DNA of 64,000 nucleotides from Crocinitomix catalasitica ATCC 23190 (GTDB lineage Bacteria; Bacteroidota; Bacteroidia; Flavobacteriales_D; Crocinitomicaceae). Position numbers and translations under genes: made by a program. Shown here one piece after another: positions 16,949 to 27,200 of this stretch. The notes below the pieces were generated by a model. The model was not told where the DNA came from. It saw only the letters and a program-made list of their open reading frames with translations, and did no database searches. Each line of letters opens with the position of its first letter. Positions within the stretch are counted from its first letter, which is position 1. Location: the NCBI RefSeq assembly GCF_000621625.1, contig NZ_JHXV01000022.1, positions 1 through 64,000 of the forward strand. The letters are read 5' to 3'.

Positions 16949-19498
16949 TTATTTAATAATAGTCACAAATCCTGTATGTTTTTGACGTCTGTCAGAGTTC
17001 TGTTCTTTAAAGTCTATTGCCCAAGTATAAACACCGTCGGATGCGATACCTTGTTCGGCATAAGTTCCATTCCAACCAACATTAGAATCGTATGATTCAA
17101 ATACCACTTCACCGTATCTATTAAAGATCATCATGTGGTAATCGTAAGGATCAAAACCTGAATAGAAAACTGGTTTAAATATATCGTTAAAGTTGTTTCC
17201 ATCTGGAGTAAATGAATTCGGAATATAGAACAATACGATGTCTTTTACTTCCATAATTTTTCTCAAACTATCTTTACATCCTAATTCGTTATAAGCCATT
17301 AAGGTTACATCAAATCTTCCTGGTTCCGATGGGAATTCATGAATTGGATTCTCTTCAGTAGAAATATCTGCACCATCACCAAAATTCCATTCATACCTTA
17401 CACTGTTTAAAGATGAATTATAGAATGTAACCATTGGATCGTCAGTATAGACTTCACTTGTTGGAGACATAACGAATTCAGCAACCGGTAAATTTGGTAT
17501 CGTCACAACAAAGATTGATGCATCTGATGCACAAGGCGCTATACCATCAACTGTATATGAGAATCTATAATCTCCTGCAGACAATTCGTTGGCATTAAAT
17601 TCACCAGTACCTGGGTTGAATTGATCACTTGCTGTTAATTCAGTCCAGAATCCACCGGCATCATGTCCGCTCAATAATTCGTTTAAGTCAACTATTGATA
17701 ACGGATCGTTACAAGTCTCAATACTTCCGTCAATACCAGCATCTGGTAATTCGTTCATGGTAACAGTAATCACTGCTGTATCTGCTGGACAAGGATCTCC
17801 TCCAACTTTGTAATAGAAAACATATTCTCCACCTAAAACACCAGCTGGAATAAACTCTCCAGATACACGATTAAAAGATCCAGAATAGGTTATTTCTTCC
17901 CATCTACCATCAGGATCGGCATCAACTAATAAATCATTTAAATTAGTCGTTGGACTGCCAACATCACAAAGTGTAATTGAATTGTCAAGACCTGCATCAG
18001 TAACGATTGTTTCTATTGTTAATAATGTTGTATCAAAACAATTAGAGCGAGGGTCTACTACAAGGAGATAAACACTATCCCCTTCGCTAATTTCCATACT
18101 ACCATATGGATCTACATCATCAAAAGTAAGTGGTGATGTATTGTGATAAGTCCATGTTGTTCCCCATACTTCTGCCGTATCATTTACAACTAAATCGCTT
18201 AATAGAACAGGGTCGGTACAATGAATACCTTCTAGATATTCTAATTCAGGAGATTGTTGGGTAATAATGACATAGTCATTTTTAATACCAGTACCTCCGC
18301 CAAAACATTCACCTAATGTTAAATAAACAGAGATATTTCTTACACCAGCTTCTGTTCCTGGCAGCACGGTAAAATAAGCTTCTTCACTTAATAATTCACC
18401 TTCTTCAAGCCAAGCTAAATTGTATTCTGAAATTACTTCTCCAGGGGCTTCAACCCATAACATTGAAGGTTCGTAAGTACATCTGTAAATTGTATCAGCC
18501 ACGTCATCATCTTCATAGATTACGCCATCATATTCGTCAAAAACAACTGTGTCCGTGCATGATTCTGCAATTTCTGGTCCGCCTTCGTATGTGAAGTGAA
18601 TTAAATTCATTAATGCTTCATTTACTTGAGATCCATTCAGTACAACAACTATTTCAAAAGTAGTCGTTGCACCTGCGGGAATAACGTCGTCTTTATGGCA
18701 AATACCTATTGCGTCATCTGAAAGTCCGTTGTTAGAATATAAAGTAGTGTCATAAACATCTCTTCCATTCCATAAATCTGAACCAGAATCAACATAAAAA
18801 CCGCCATGAGCAACACGGAATTCACTTCCCAATCCGCCTAATCCTAAATAAGATTCCCAATCATGTGTATCCGTTGCAGAAACAAGTGCTTTAGGACAAG
18901 ATGGTCTTGGTTGATACTCAATTGTATTGAGTGTTGCAAATCCCCAAGAAATATCTTGGTTATTATCTGGATCAAGAGATTTGAAAAAGTATACATCATT
19001 TTTATCAGCCGCAGTTGTATTTGTCAACGCTACTTGTACTGTATAATAATGATCGGTAGTATCTAATTTATAAGTCATGTGAATATCAATGCCAGCAACC
19101 GATCCATCCCAATCCATAAATTTACATTTACCGATTGTTTGGTAGTTTGATAAACCATCACTAGAAATAAAAGATCCCATAGCGGCACTGTTTGTGTATG
19201 TAACACCGTCTACTTCAATACCAAATCTATTTTCTGGAGAACCAGGCATAAAAAAGTCACCATCATAATTCGTCCAACCATCGTCTTGTGGATTTGCTAG
19301 AAATCCCATTCTAAAACCACCTCGTACGTGGTTGGCAAAACTTGGTAAGGTAGTTGATCCTTCAAAGCCATTACTATTGATTCCAATCTCTACACCTGGA
19401 GACATTAAAAATCCGTTTGCGCCTTCTATTTGTGCATAAGAATTGCTAAAAGAGAAGCAATAAGCAAGCACAACAAAGGTTAATTTTGTCCATTTCAT
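16949..19498 (-). CDS. T9SS type B sorted surface protein, PKD-containing
   Basis: 849 residues. Signal peptide 1-22 (NSYAQ). Residues ~25-310 form a large N-terminal domain (GVEIGINSNGFEG, LGGLGSEFRVAHGGF) unlike those of the other type B proteins here. Beta-rich modules with Cys pairs follow (LCDVGSPTTNLNDLL, TCNDPLSIVDLNELL, two related repeats). One PKD domain lies near 685-755 (YEWNFGDGADIS), and the type B C-terminal domain at ~760-849 (YIPNSFTPDGNNFND, FNRYGE with Tyr for the usual Trp, GWNGTY, TGFVTIIK). It is preceded by a small secreted protein at 19543-19902 with a 44-base gap, echoing the small-plus-large pairing of the plus-strand cassettes. Confidence 0.88.
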   Translation of the reverse strand: MKWTKLTFVVLAYCFSFSNSYAQIEGANGFLMSPGVEIGINSNGFEGSTTLPSFANHVRGGFRMGFLANPQDDGWTNYDGDFFMPGSPENRFGIEVDGVTYTNSAAMGSFISSDGLSNYQTIGKCKFMDWDGSVAGIDIHMTYKLDTTDHYYTVQVALTNTTAADKNDVYFFKSLDPDNNQDISWGFATLNTIEYQPRPSCPKALVSATDTHDWESYLGLGGLGSEFRVAHGGFYVDSGSDLWNGRDVYDTTLYSNNGLSDDAIGICHKDDVIPAGATTTFEIVVVLNGSQVNEALMNLIHFTYEGGPEIAESCTDTVVFDEYDGVIYEDDDVADTIYRCTYEPSMLWVEAPGEVISEYNLAWLEEGELLSEEAYFTVLPGTEAGVRNISVYLTLGECFGGGTGIKNDYVIITQQSPELEYLEGIHCTDPVLLSDLVVNDTAEVWGTTWTYHNTSPLTFDDVDPYGSMEISEGDSVYLLVVDPRSNCFDTTLLTIETIVTDAGLDNSITLCDVGSPTTNLNDLLVDADPDGRWEEITYSGSFNRVSGEFIPAGVLGGEYVFYYKVGGDPCPADTAVITVTMNELPDAGIDGSIETCNDPLSIVDLNELLSGHDAGGFWTELTASDQFNPGTGEFNANELSAGDYRFSYTVDGIAPCASDASIFVVTIPNLPVAEFVMSPTSEVYTDDPMVTFYNSSLNSVRYEWNFGDGADISTEENPIHEFPSEPGRFDVTLMAYNELGCKDSLRKIMEVKDIVLFYIPNSFTPDGNNFNDIFKPVFYSGFDPYDYHMMIFNRYGEVVFESYDSNVGWNGTYAEQGIASDGVYTWAIDFKEQNSDRRQKHTGFVTIIK

Positions 19499-19542
19499 AA
19501 TCGTAATTTAGGGTAAATATTTATTCCTATTGTCTATAGATA

Positions 19543-19902
19543 CTAGACTTTAGGTAATGAGTTTGTAAGATAATTCTGTATGCGTTCAATAGAAGGAGAA
19601 TCCCCTAAGCTGGCATGGTGAATTTGAATAATGATAAAGTTTTCATCTAAATGTACCTCATTTGTTATAAGGTTTCCAGTTAAGTGTTTTTTGAATTTAA
19701 GTAAAGCTTCCGCTTCATTTTCAAAACTTAAATGTGAGATGTCGACTTTATAGTAATCTGATAAGGGTTCGTCTGGATTTAATGTACAAATTAAATTTTC
19801 CGAAATTGTCGCTGTTGGAATTCCTTCAGTTGGCATTGTTTGCCCAAAACTGATGTAAGAAAAGCAACAAAAAAACAATAAGATCTTTACATGTGTTTTC
19901 AT
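19543..19902 (-). CDS. small secreted protein, partner of the 849-residue protein
   Basis: 119 residues: signal peptide ending ISFGQ, and ~98 mature residues with a mixed alpha/beta pattern (YKVDISHLSFENEAEALLKF, then NEVHLDENFIIIQIHH). One mature cysteine (LICTLN) is present. It is not similar to the partners of cassettes 1-3, so its pairing with a type B adhesin would be parallel rather than duplicated. The VDxSHLxF...EA pattern suggests a ferredoxin-like fold as in small heavy-metal-associated-like domains, but metal-binding cysteines are absent. Function unknown. Confidence 0.75.
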   Translation of the reverse strand: MKTHVKILLFFCCFSYISFGQTMPTEGIPTATISENLICTLNPDEPLSDYYKVDISHLSFENEAEALLKFKKHLTGNLITNEVHLDENFIIIQIHHASLGDSPSIERIQNYLTNSLPKV

Positions 19903-20145
19903 AATGAGTAAGTTAGTTTATTTGGTATTTCATGAACACATATTCCAATTATAGACCTCTTAATAAATTGTTATACAGGTGTATAAGTCGAATACTTCTT
20001 GTGTTGCTTAAAAGACGAGCTTACTTTAAATGAGTTGCTTTTTTTGTGAACTTATTTGTAGAATACGCAAGAAGGTGAGTTGTAATAAGTTGATATATAG
20101 CAATGTATTGTTTTTAGTATAAGGTGGATATGTGCGTGTTCTGCC

Positions 20146-22596
20146 TTATTTTAACAAAGTTACAGTGCCTTCAGTATAAATTTTTTCATCACTAATAGAA
20201 GAGCCGAATTCAATTTTCCATATGTAGATACCACTCTCAACGATACCTAAATTGCCATATGTACCGTTCCATCCGTATGCACTATTGAAGCTTTCAAAAA
20301 TCATTTCGCCCCAACGGTTGTAGATTGTCATATGGAAATCGTAAGGATCATAACCTGATGTGAATACAGGTGTAAAATATTCATTATATGTATCTCCATC
20401 AGGTGTAAACGCGTTGGGAATAAAATAAATGAGTGCCTCGTCTATTATTACTTCTTTCAAAATTGAATCTTTACAACCCAAATAATTTTCTGCAATTAGT
20501 TGTACTTGATAATTCAGTCGACCGTTTGATGTATTGTAAATATTTTCTGGATGTTCAAGATTAGAAATACCACCATCATCAAAAGTCCAATTATAAGACT
20601 CACTGAATGAAGATGAATTGAAGAAATGTACATTTGTAAATCCACCACTATTTTCTCCAACTTCATAAGAGAAATCAGCAATTGGTTTATCAATAACATT
20701 GATATAATCGTTGTAGCTGGTTGTATTTTCACAGCCTGCTGCAGAAGTAATGGTAAGCGTTATATCAAATGTGCCGGTTCGATCATATATATGCGTTGGA
20801 TTTTCGACAATACTTGTAGCGCCATCACCGAAATTCCACAAGTACGAATCTGAGGAAATATCATTTTCAAAATTAACGGTAAAAGGTGCGCAGCCAATAA
20901 ACTCATCTGCCGCGAAAGATACTTCTGGCAACGGATGAACGAGAATATTCATTTCATCTGTATTGACACAGCCATTTTCATCTGTGCCAGTTACGGTATA
21001 ATTTTTTGTAATTGTTGGTGAAAACATAACACCATCAATAACGCCATCCGACCAAGTGTAAGTGGTGCCAATTCCGCCACCAGAACCGTTTATAACAATA
21101 CCTTCTTCAATACAAATCTCTTGGTCTGGTCCCGCATCAATGCTAGGCAGTTCATTTATCGTTACTATCACATCGTCAGTTGCGATACAGCCGTTGGCAT
21201 CAGTTCCAGTAACGGTATAAGTATTGGTGACAGTAGGGTCGAATGGAATGCCATCTTCAACATCATCTGACCAATTATATATGCCACCTATTCCTGCGCC
21301 ATCACCTGATAGTGTTACAGAAAAACCAATGCATATTGTTTGATCGTCACCAGCATTTATTAAAGGTAGATCGTTCACGGTGACTAGTATATCGTCTGTA
21401 CCTTCACAACCATTAATATCTGTTCCAATTACCGTATATGTAGTTGTAGTCACTGGGATAAATTCTTCTTCATTAATTACGCCATCCGACCATTCGTAAA
21501 CGCCGTCAATTCCAGCACCATCGCCAGATAGTATAATTTCATCTCCAATACATATGGCAAAATCTTCACCAGCATCTACAGGAACAGTTTCGATAATTGT
21601 AACAAGGACATCATCCGTATTTACACAACCAAATTCGCTCGTTCCTGTTACAGTATATGTAGCTGTTGCGGCAGGTATGAAAGGAATACCATCAGTAATT
21701 CCGTCGGACCATTCGTAGGTTTCAGCCCCAGTCCCCGTTAAGGTAATCTCATCTCCAGCACAGATTGTAATGTCTTCACCAGCATTAACTTCAGGTAAGT
21801 CATGCACTATAATTTCTGTTGAATATGGACAATCATCTTCAAAATCGCTTGTTGCATTATATGTAAAAGTGCCGGCTGCTTCTGGTGTAAAAGCTACTCC
21901 ATTTTCAATGTCATCCTCCCAAGTAATAGAACCGCCATTAATAGAAGATACCGAAAGAGTAATTTCTTCCCCAATACAAATTTCAGTGACTGGAATATCT
22001 GCGACAAGTTCGTCAACACAACCAGCAGCTTGCAAAGCAGGAATAGAAATATGTGCAGCATGTCTACTGCCATCGTCACCAATTCCAGGATCGAATAAAA
22101 TGGTATTTACACCGATAACTAAATCGTAAGTAATAGGATGCCATTCTCCATCCCAAGGAATCGGAACATCGACGGAAGCGCCGTTTACTAAAACGTTAAT
22201 AGTTGGTCCAGGTTCGGCTCCTACTGGTCCCATTCCAGAAATGTTTTGGCCAAAACCAGCAAAATAAATAGTGAGGACTCTTGGTTCAAGCACAGTAAAA
22301 GAAGTCTCTATGGCTTCAGAACTCATGGCAGACATGAAAGTTGTTACACCAGGTGTAGGTTCTGGAACCGGACTTGCTGAGCCAAATTCGTCATAATGTG
22401 TATAACTAATCCAATCGTCTAAATCAGAAATATCGGTAGAGCCAGATAAGGTTGTCCATCCAATAGGAGCGCATCCAAAACAAGGGACGCCAGTTGTTGG
22501 ATAAGGGAAAACCCAATCTTGTGAAAAGGCATTTTGATTGATTGCTGTTAACGTAATAAAAAGTACAAGAAAAATTCCTTTTTGTGCATTCCTCAT
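20146..22596 (-). CDS. T9SS type B sorted modular adhesin with five Ig-like repeats
   Basis: 816 residues. Signal peptide to ~26 (NQNAFSQ). The N-terminal domain, ~27-190, contains a CFGC motif (GVPCFGCAPIGWTTLSG) and a jelly-roll-like segment. Five Ig-like repeats follow (openings CIGEEITL, CAGDEITL, CIGDEIIL, CIGFSVTL, CIEEGIVI), then two PKD domains (YLWNFGDGA and YNWTFDDGG, the second with a changed FGDG motif) and the type B C-terminal domain at ~725-816 (YFIPNAFTPDGDTYNE, YNRWGEM, GWNGTYGN). Its architecture matches the plus-strand cassettes with one extra Ig repeat. No small partner gene lies directly upstream; the 177-base gap to arsS must hold its promoter. Confidence 0.9.
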   Translation of the reverse strand: MRNAQKGIFLVLFITLTAINQNAFSQDWVFPYPTTGVPCFGCAPIGWTTLSGSTDISDLDDWISYTHYDEFGSASPVPEPTPGVTTFMSAMSSEAIETSFTVLEPRVLTIYFAGFGQNISGMGPVGAEPGPTINVLVNGASVDVPIPWDGEWHPITYDLVIGVNTILFDPGIGDDGSRHAAHISIPALQAAGCVDELVADIPVTEICIGEEITLSVSSINGGSITWEDDIENGVAFTPEAAGTFTYNATSDFEDDCPYSTEIIVHDLPEVNAGEDITICAGDEITLTGTGAETYEWSDGITDGIPFIPAATATYTVTGTSEFGCVNTDDVLVTIIETVPVDAGEDFAICIGDEIILSGDGAGIDGVYEWSDGVINEEEFIPVTTTTYTVIGTDINGCEGTDDILVTVNDLPLINAGDDQTICIGFSVTLSGDGAGIGGIYNWSDDVEDGIPFDPTVTNTYTVTGTDANGCIATDDVIVTINELPSIDAGPDQEICIEEGIVINGSGGGIGTTYTWSDGVIDGVMFSPTITKNYTVTGTDENGCVNTDEMNILVHPLPEVSFAADEFIGCAPFTVNFENDISSDSYLWNFGDGATSIVENPTHIYDRTGTFDITLTITSAAGCENTTSYNDYINVIDKPIADFSYEVGENSGGFTNVHFFNSSSFSESYNWTFDDGGISNLEHPENIYNTSNGRLNYQVQLIAENYLGCKDSILKEVIIDEALIYFIPNAFTPDGDTYNEYFTPVFTSGYDPYDFHMTIYNRWGEMIFESFNSAYGWNGTYGNLGIVESGIYIWKIEFGSSISDEKIYTEGTVTLLK

Positions 22597-22773
22597 CTTA
22601 TGGATATAGATTATAATCTGTAAATACAGACAATAAGTTTGTCCAAAAGTAGTATTTTCACTGCGTTATTCTAAGGAATGATGATTATGATATCCTATGT
22701 TAATTGTTAATAATCCAACAATTTAGACCGGAAAATCGTTAGAAAATTAACAATTTATTTGTTTTAGGATTCA

Positions 22774-23829
22774 CTAAGCTGTTGTTCCTTGGCAGCTAGA
22801 TCCAGCACCAGCAGTACAACCAAAACAATGCTGATTGACGCTAATTTCACGCTTGCTTAATTTATCAATATCAAAAGTTGAAATATGTGATCCATTTGCT
22901 GCAGGAATTTTAATATCAAGCATTTGATTAAAATCACAATCAAACATATGTCCATCCCAATCAATACTTATTGTATTTCTGCACATCAAACCATCAATAG
23001 CTGAAGGGTTAAAAGCATTGACAAGCTTCACCATATAATCAACAAAATTCTCTGACTTTACTAAATAATCTAAGAATCTACTGATAGGTAAATTTGTAAT
23101 TGCCAGGAGGCTATTAAATTCAATGTCCCAAGACTTACTCAATTCTTTTTTGAAATCACTTTCCAATTCCATTTGATTGCCTGGTAAAAATGCCCCTGCA
23201 GGATTGTATACAAGATCTAAAATTAATCCTGTTCCCGGTTTACCGTAACCGACAGCATTAAGCATTTTTAAAGCTTTAATAGATTTGTCAAAAACACCGT
23301 TTCCACGTTGCTTATCTGTTTTCTCAGATTTATAATAGGGAAGAGAACTCACAACACGAACATCATGTTCTTTAAAAAATTCGGGAAGATCGTTATACTT
23401 TTTATTCGCAACGATAATAGTTAGATTACACCGTACAATTATTTCTTGGGCACCTGCTTTTTTAAGCTCAGTAACAAACCATCTAAAATCTGGATTCATT
23501 TCTGGTGCACCACCGGTCAGATCGATTGTTTTAAAATTATGTTTACGCACCAAGTCAACACAAATTTGCATATTGTCTCTGGTCATAATCTCTTTTCTGT
23601 CCGGACCTGCATCAACATGACAATGGGCACATGTTTGATTACACATATAACCCAAATTAATTTGGAATATCTCAAGATTTGTTGGTTTTAAGGGAAATTG
23701 ATTGTTTTCCTTTAAATGCGCAGTAAAGCTTGAATTTCCCGAATCATAAAATAATGGCCCATTAAGAAGATCTAATTGAGCGTCAGTTTCTGATAAGGTA
23801 TGTGCTTGTGCTTTAAGTGATTTAATCAT
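22774..23829 (-). CDS. arsS: arsenosugar biosynthesis radical SAM protein ArsS
   Basis: 351 residues. The radical SAM cluster motif CxxxCxxC is at Cys63, Cys67 and Cys70 (MCNQTCAHCH), followed by the TGGAPE SAM-binding region. The C-terminal Cys-rich domain ends CFGCTAGAGSSCQG, at the site where some family members carry selenocysteine; all positions are ordinary Cys here. Family knowledge: ArsS joins a 5'-deoxyadenosyl radical to methylated arsenic, leading to arsenosugars. The gene starts one base after the stop of the AhpD-like gene, so they form one operon. No arsM methyltransferase is encoded in the window. Confidence 0.88.
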   Translation of the reverse strand: MIKSLKAQAHTLSETDAQLDLLNGPLFYDSGNSSFTAHLKENNQFPLKPTNLEIFQINLGYMCNQTCAHCHVDAGPDRKEIMTRDNMQICVDLVRKHNFKTIDLTGGAPEMNPDFRWFVTELKKAGAQEIIVRCNLTIIVANKKYNDLPEFFKEHDVRVVSSLPYYKSEKTDKQRGNGVFDKSIKALKMLNAVGYGKPGTGLILDLVYNPAGAFLPGNQMELESDFKKELSKSWDIEFNSLLAITNLPISRFLDYLVKSENFVDYMVKLVNAFNPSAIDGLMCRNTISIDWDGHMFDCDFNQMLDIKIPAANGSHISTFDIDKLSKREISVNQHCFGCTAGAGSSCQGTTA

Positions 23830-23830
23830 A

Positions 23831-24166
23831 TTACATTGAAAGTTTTTTGGCTTTATTCATCATTTGTACTCCATGTACGAGAGAAGCGCCACCTCGGATT
23901 GCACTGGCAACATGAACAGCTTCCATCATTTCAGCTTCGGAGCATCCTTTTCCTAATGTTTCTTGCGTATATGCGTCAATACAATATGGACATTGAACAG
24001 TATGCGAAACCGCTAATGCGATTAGCGCTTTCTCCCTTTCGGTTAAAGCACCTGCCTTAAAAACTTCTCCATAATAATCAAAGAATTTCTTAGCTAAATT
24101 CGGTTCGAAATCAGCGATGTTTCCAAACTTTCCTAAATCTGCGGGATCGTAATATGTCTTTTCCAT
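23831..24166 (-). CDS. AhpD-like (carboxymuconolactone decarboxylase fold) protein of the arsenosugar unit
   Basis: 111 residues with the AhpD core: a CPYC redox pair (Cys59 and Cys62) with upstream ALAVSHTVQ and downstream CSEAEMMEAVHVASAIRGGA. This matches the arsenosugar-associated peroxidase-like family that accompanies the ArsS-type radical SAM proteins. It is the first gene of a two-gene minus-strand operon; arsS follows after one base. Likely a cytoplasmic thiol-based redox enzyme; the substrate in this pathway is not established from sequence. Confidence 0.85.
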   Translation of the reverse strand: MEKTYYDPADLGKFGNIADFEPNLAKKFFDYYGEVFKAGALTEREKALIALAVSHTVQCPYCIDAYTQETLGKGCSEAEMMEAVHVASAIRGGASLVHGVQMMNKAKKLSM

Positions 24167-24228
24167 AATTAACTTTTTGTTTTGATCGATTAAATTATAT
24201 TTTCCTTACAAAAATCTTTTATACAATA

Positions 24229-24257
24229 AAAAAGTAGGTAAACTTTACCTACTTTTT
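24229..24257 (-). terminator. bidirectional-looking hairpin after the 1319-residue gene
   Basis: A perfect 14-bp inverted repeat: AAAAAGTAGGTAAA at 24229-24242 and its complement at 24244-24257. A/T runs on both sides allow termination either way. It lies between the 3' end of the gene at 24299 and the start of the AhpD-like gene, so it should insulate the two minus-strand units. Confidence 0.85.
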
Positions 24258-24298
24258 ATGTATTCAAAAATATAAATTTATTGTTGATTTTTAGTCTT

Positions 24299-27200
24299 CT
24301 ATTCTTGGCTTATAATGGTAACCGTGCTTTGACCGCTAAATTTTTCACCATTGTCTGCTTCTCCTTCGTATTTATAAAAATAAACACCATCAGTACAAGG
24401 TTTTCCTTTTTTAGTTTTTCCGTCCCAAGTATCAGTAATATCATCGAATTCTGCAATTGTGATTCCCCATCTATCAATTACAACACAATAAAAGTTTTTA
24501 ACTGCATCAGACCTGTAAACAAATGTAAATTCGTCATTACTGCCATCACCATTTGGGGTAAATACATTGACATTTTCAAAAACCATTGGATCGTAGACAA
24601 CAATGTTTTTACATAAGGTGTCTTGACAACCGTTCTTGTTCATAGCAATCAAACAAACTTCATAAATTCCACCGTCTGCATATGTTGTATCATAAGTTTG
24701 ACCTAAACTATGAGAGATAATCCAAGGATTAAAATCGTGATTAAAATTCCATAAAAAAGTAGTGTCAGCCAATGGGTTATTCGGATTGGCAAAATTACTA
24801 GACTCGTTAGTGAAATGGACAGTTACAGGAGCTGTACCTTCATAATCAGTTGTGAATTCGAGTGATGTAGGTGTAAAGGCTGCTCGTGGATTTAAAGAAT
24901 CTAAAACGATACTTCTTATCAATTGACAACCGTTGGCATCCGTAACAGTTAATTGGTAAGTCCCTGGATTTCTTCCGCCCCAAGTTGAATTATTAGTTGT
25001 TTCTAAATTGCCTAAATTCTCCCATTCGTAAGTAAAATCGGGTGTACCACCAGCTGCAGCACCTTTAACGACACCGTTTCCTCTTTGGTAGTTATACAAT
25101 CTACAATATGCAGGTTCTGTTGTAAATTCAACCATTCGAATTGAATCGGGTTGTGTAATTCTAAAATCGATGTCTCTTGAACATCCATTTTCATCTGTAA
25201 TTTGTACGATATAAACACCAGCACCCATATTGAATGAGCTATCTGCAAATAATCCTCCAATACCAGCCGGATTTGGATTCCATGTATAACTAATGCGGTC
25301 ATAATCTCCTTGCGCATTTAATACAGGATCAACCACGACAGTACCCGTTTCATCACCATAACATTTAGGATGTGTAAGCGTAAGTTGAGCATTAATTTGA
25401 GGCGGATCGAGTAATTCTACAAATCCACTACTTTCACAACCGTCACCTAAACTCACAGTATAATAATAGATTCCAGAGGTCAGAGAATTTGCAGTATTTG
25501 TACCTTCTAGACTTTTACGGATGCCTTCTTCGTCTGTTATAATAATGGTTGCATCTTCACCTCCTCCAATAATATCTATTGTAACGGAACCATCAGAGAA
25601 ACCAAAACATGTTGGTCGATTAAAAATAACATCAATTGGCGCTTCACCAATAACAATATCTTCGGTTGTAGTGGCGATAGAACCACAAAGGTCGTCACCT
25701 GCATTTAGTGTTATAGTATAAACGCCTGCACCGGTATATACATGACTAAAAGTTGAATCCGTATAAGTGTTTCCATCACCCATATCCCAGAAATAAGGAA
25801 CGCCACCTGTTCCTGTGCTTGATACGGTAACTGTTTGCGTAGCACAATCTATTTCATAAATGAAATTTGCAGTTGGATCGATTGCCGCACCAACTACTAT
25901 TGTAATGTAAGTTGTGTCTGAAGTTAAACAACCTTCAGGATCGTATGAAATTAATTGCACTTCATAAGTACCTGGATCAACAAATGTGTGCGTAGGTTCA
26001 AAAGTATCTTCTGTTGGTGAACCATCATCAAAATTCCATTGATAACTAACACCAGCACTTTCATTCATAAAATCTACTGTGAAAGGCGCACATCCATTGG
26101 TTGATGGACTCGCTTCAGCATCTGCTTTAACATGTGCTATTCCGAAGTCAATTTTAAAGATACCAACATCCCAGCCTGGAGCTGTAGTTGCGTGAGCACC
26201 AGGTGTTGTTGTGAAAAGACCAATAACACAAACCGCTTGATAAACGATTCCAGTTGACGGGTCAAAACGACTGGTACCACCATCGACATGATCGGCAGTA
26301 TAAAGTGTTGAAAAAGTCAAGTCTGTTGCATCGGGTTCAAGAACACCCAAATAAAAACCGCCAGTATCATATAAATGATCGTCTGTTAAAGGCAGTGCGC
26401 CTCGCGCAGAATGACCTGAGAAATAAATGTATCCACAATCATCAACCATAAAGGCTATAGGAATGAAATTCGCGCCACCAGCACCAATTACTGTTGCCAA
26501 TTCTAGACTTGCTAAAGTCGGATCTAATCGGGCAATGAATTGGTGACTATCATCGTTCGAATAAACACCGTCAGTTACTGGTGAGGTGCCTCCTTTACTT
26601 AAGCCATAAATATAAATGGAACCGTTGACATCAATATCTACAAAATAAGCAAAATCAATATTGTCTGTACCCCAATACGAACTGTATTCAACAGCTGTCC
26701 CATCAGCGATTAGTTTTAAAACAAAAGCATCACTCCCGCCTCCTTGGTATGTCGATTGATAACCAGTTGCTGCAATAAATTCGTTTTGTGTTCCGCCTGA
26801 AACATATACATCTCCATCGTTGTCTAATCTTAATCCTAAACCAACATCCTGCATTGTACCGCCTAAATATGTTGACCATAATAAATTGCTTAAATCAGGA
26901 TTTAGAGAAAAGACAACGGCATCAACACTGCCGCCAAATGTAGATTGATAAGCGCCTCCAGTTACTGGAAAATCAGCTGAATTTGAACATGATGTAACAT
27001 AACAATTGCCAAGGTCATCAATAATTATCTCTCCTCGGTAATCATCTCCGTAGTGCCCCGTTAAAGGGTTTCTACCGTCAATATTTGCGCCGCCAATATA
27101 AGTTGAACCAATAATGTCTGATCCGTCATTATTTAAATGTGTTACAATAATATCAACATCTGCTCCAGTGGGTCCATCCGAACCATATGCATCGTCGCTA

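Noticed and set aside
22774-22820. Selenocysteine (UGA) readthrough at the end of arsS
   Set aside because: The expected position is encoded by Cys codons and the gene ends in an ordinary TAG; no in-frame UGA.
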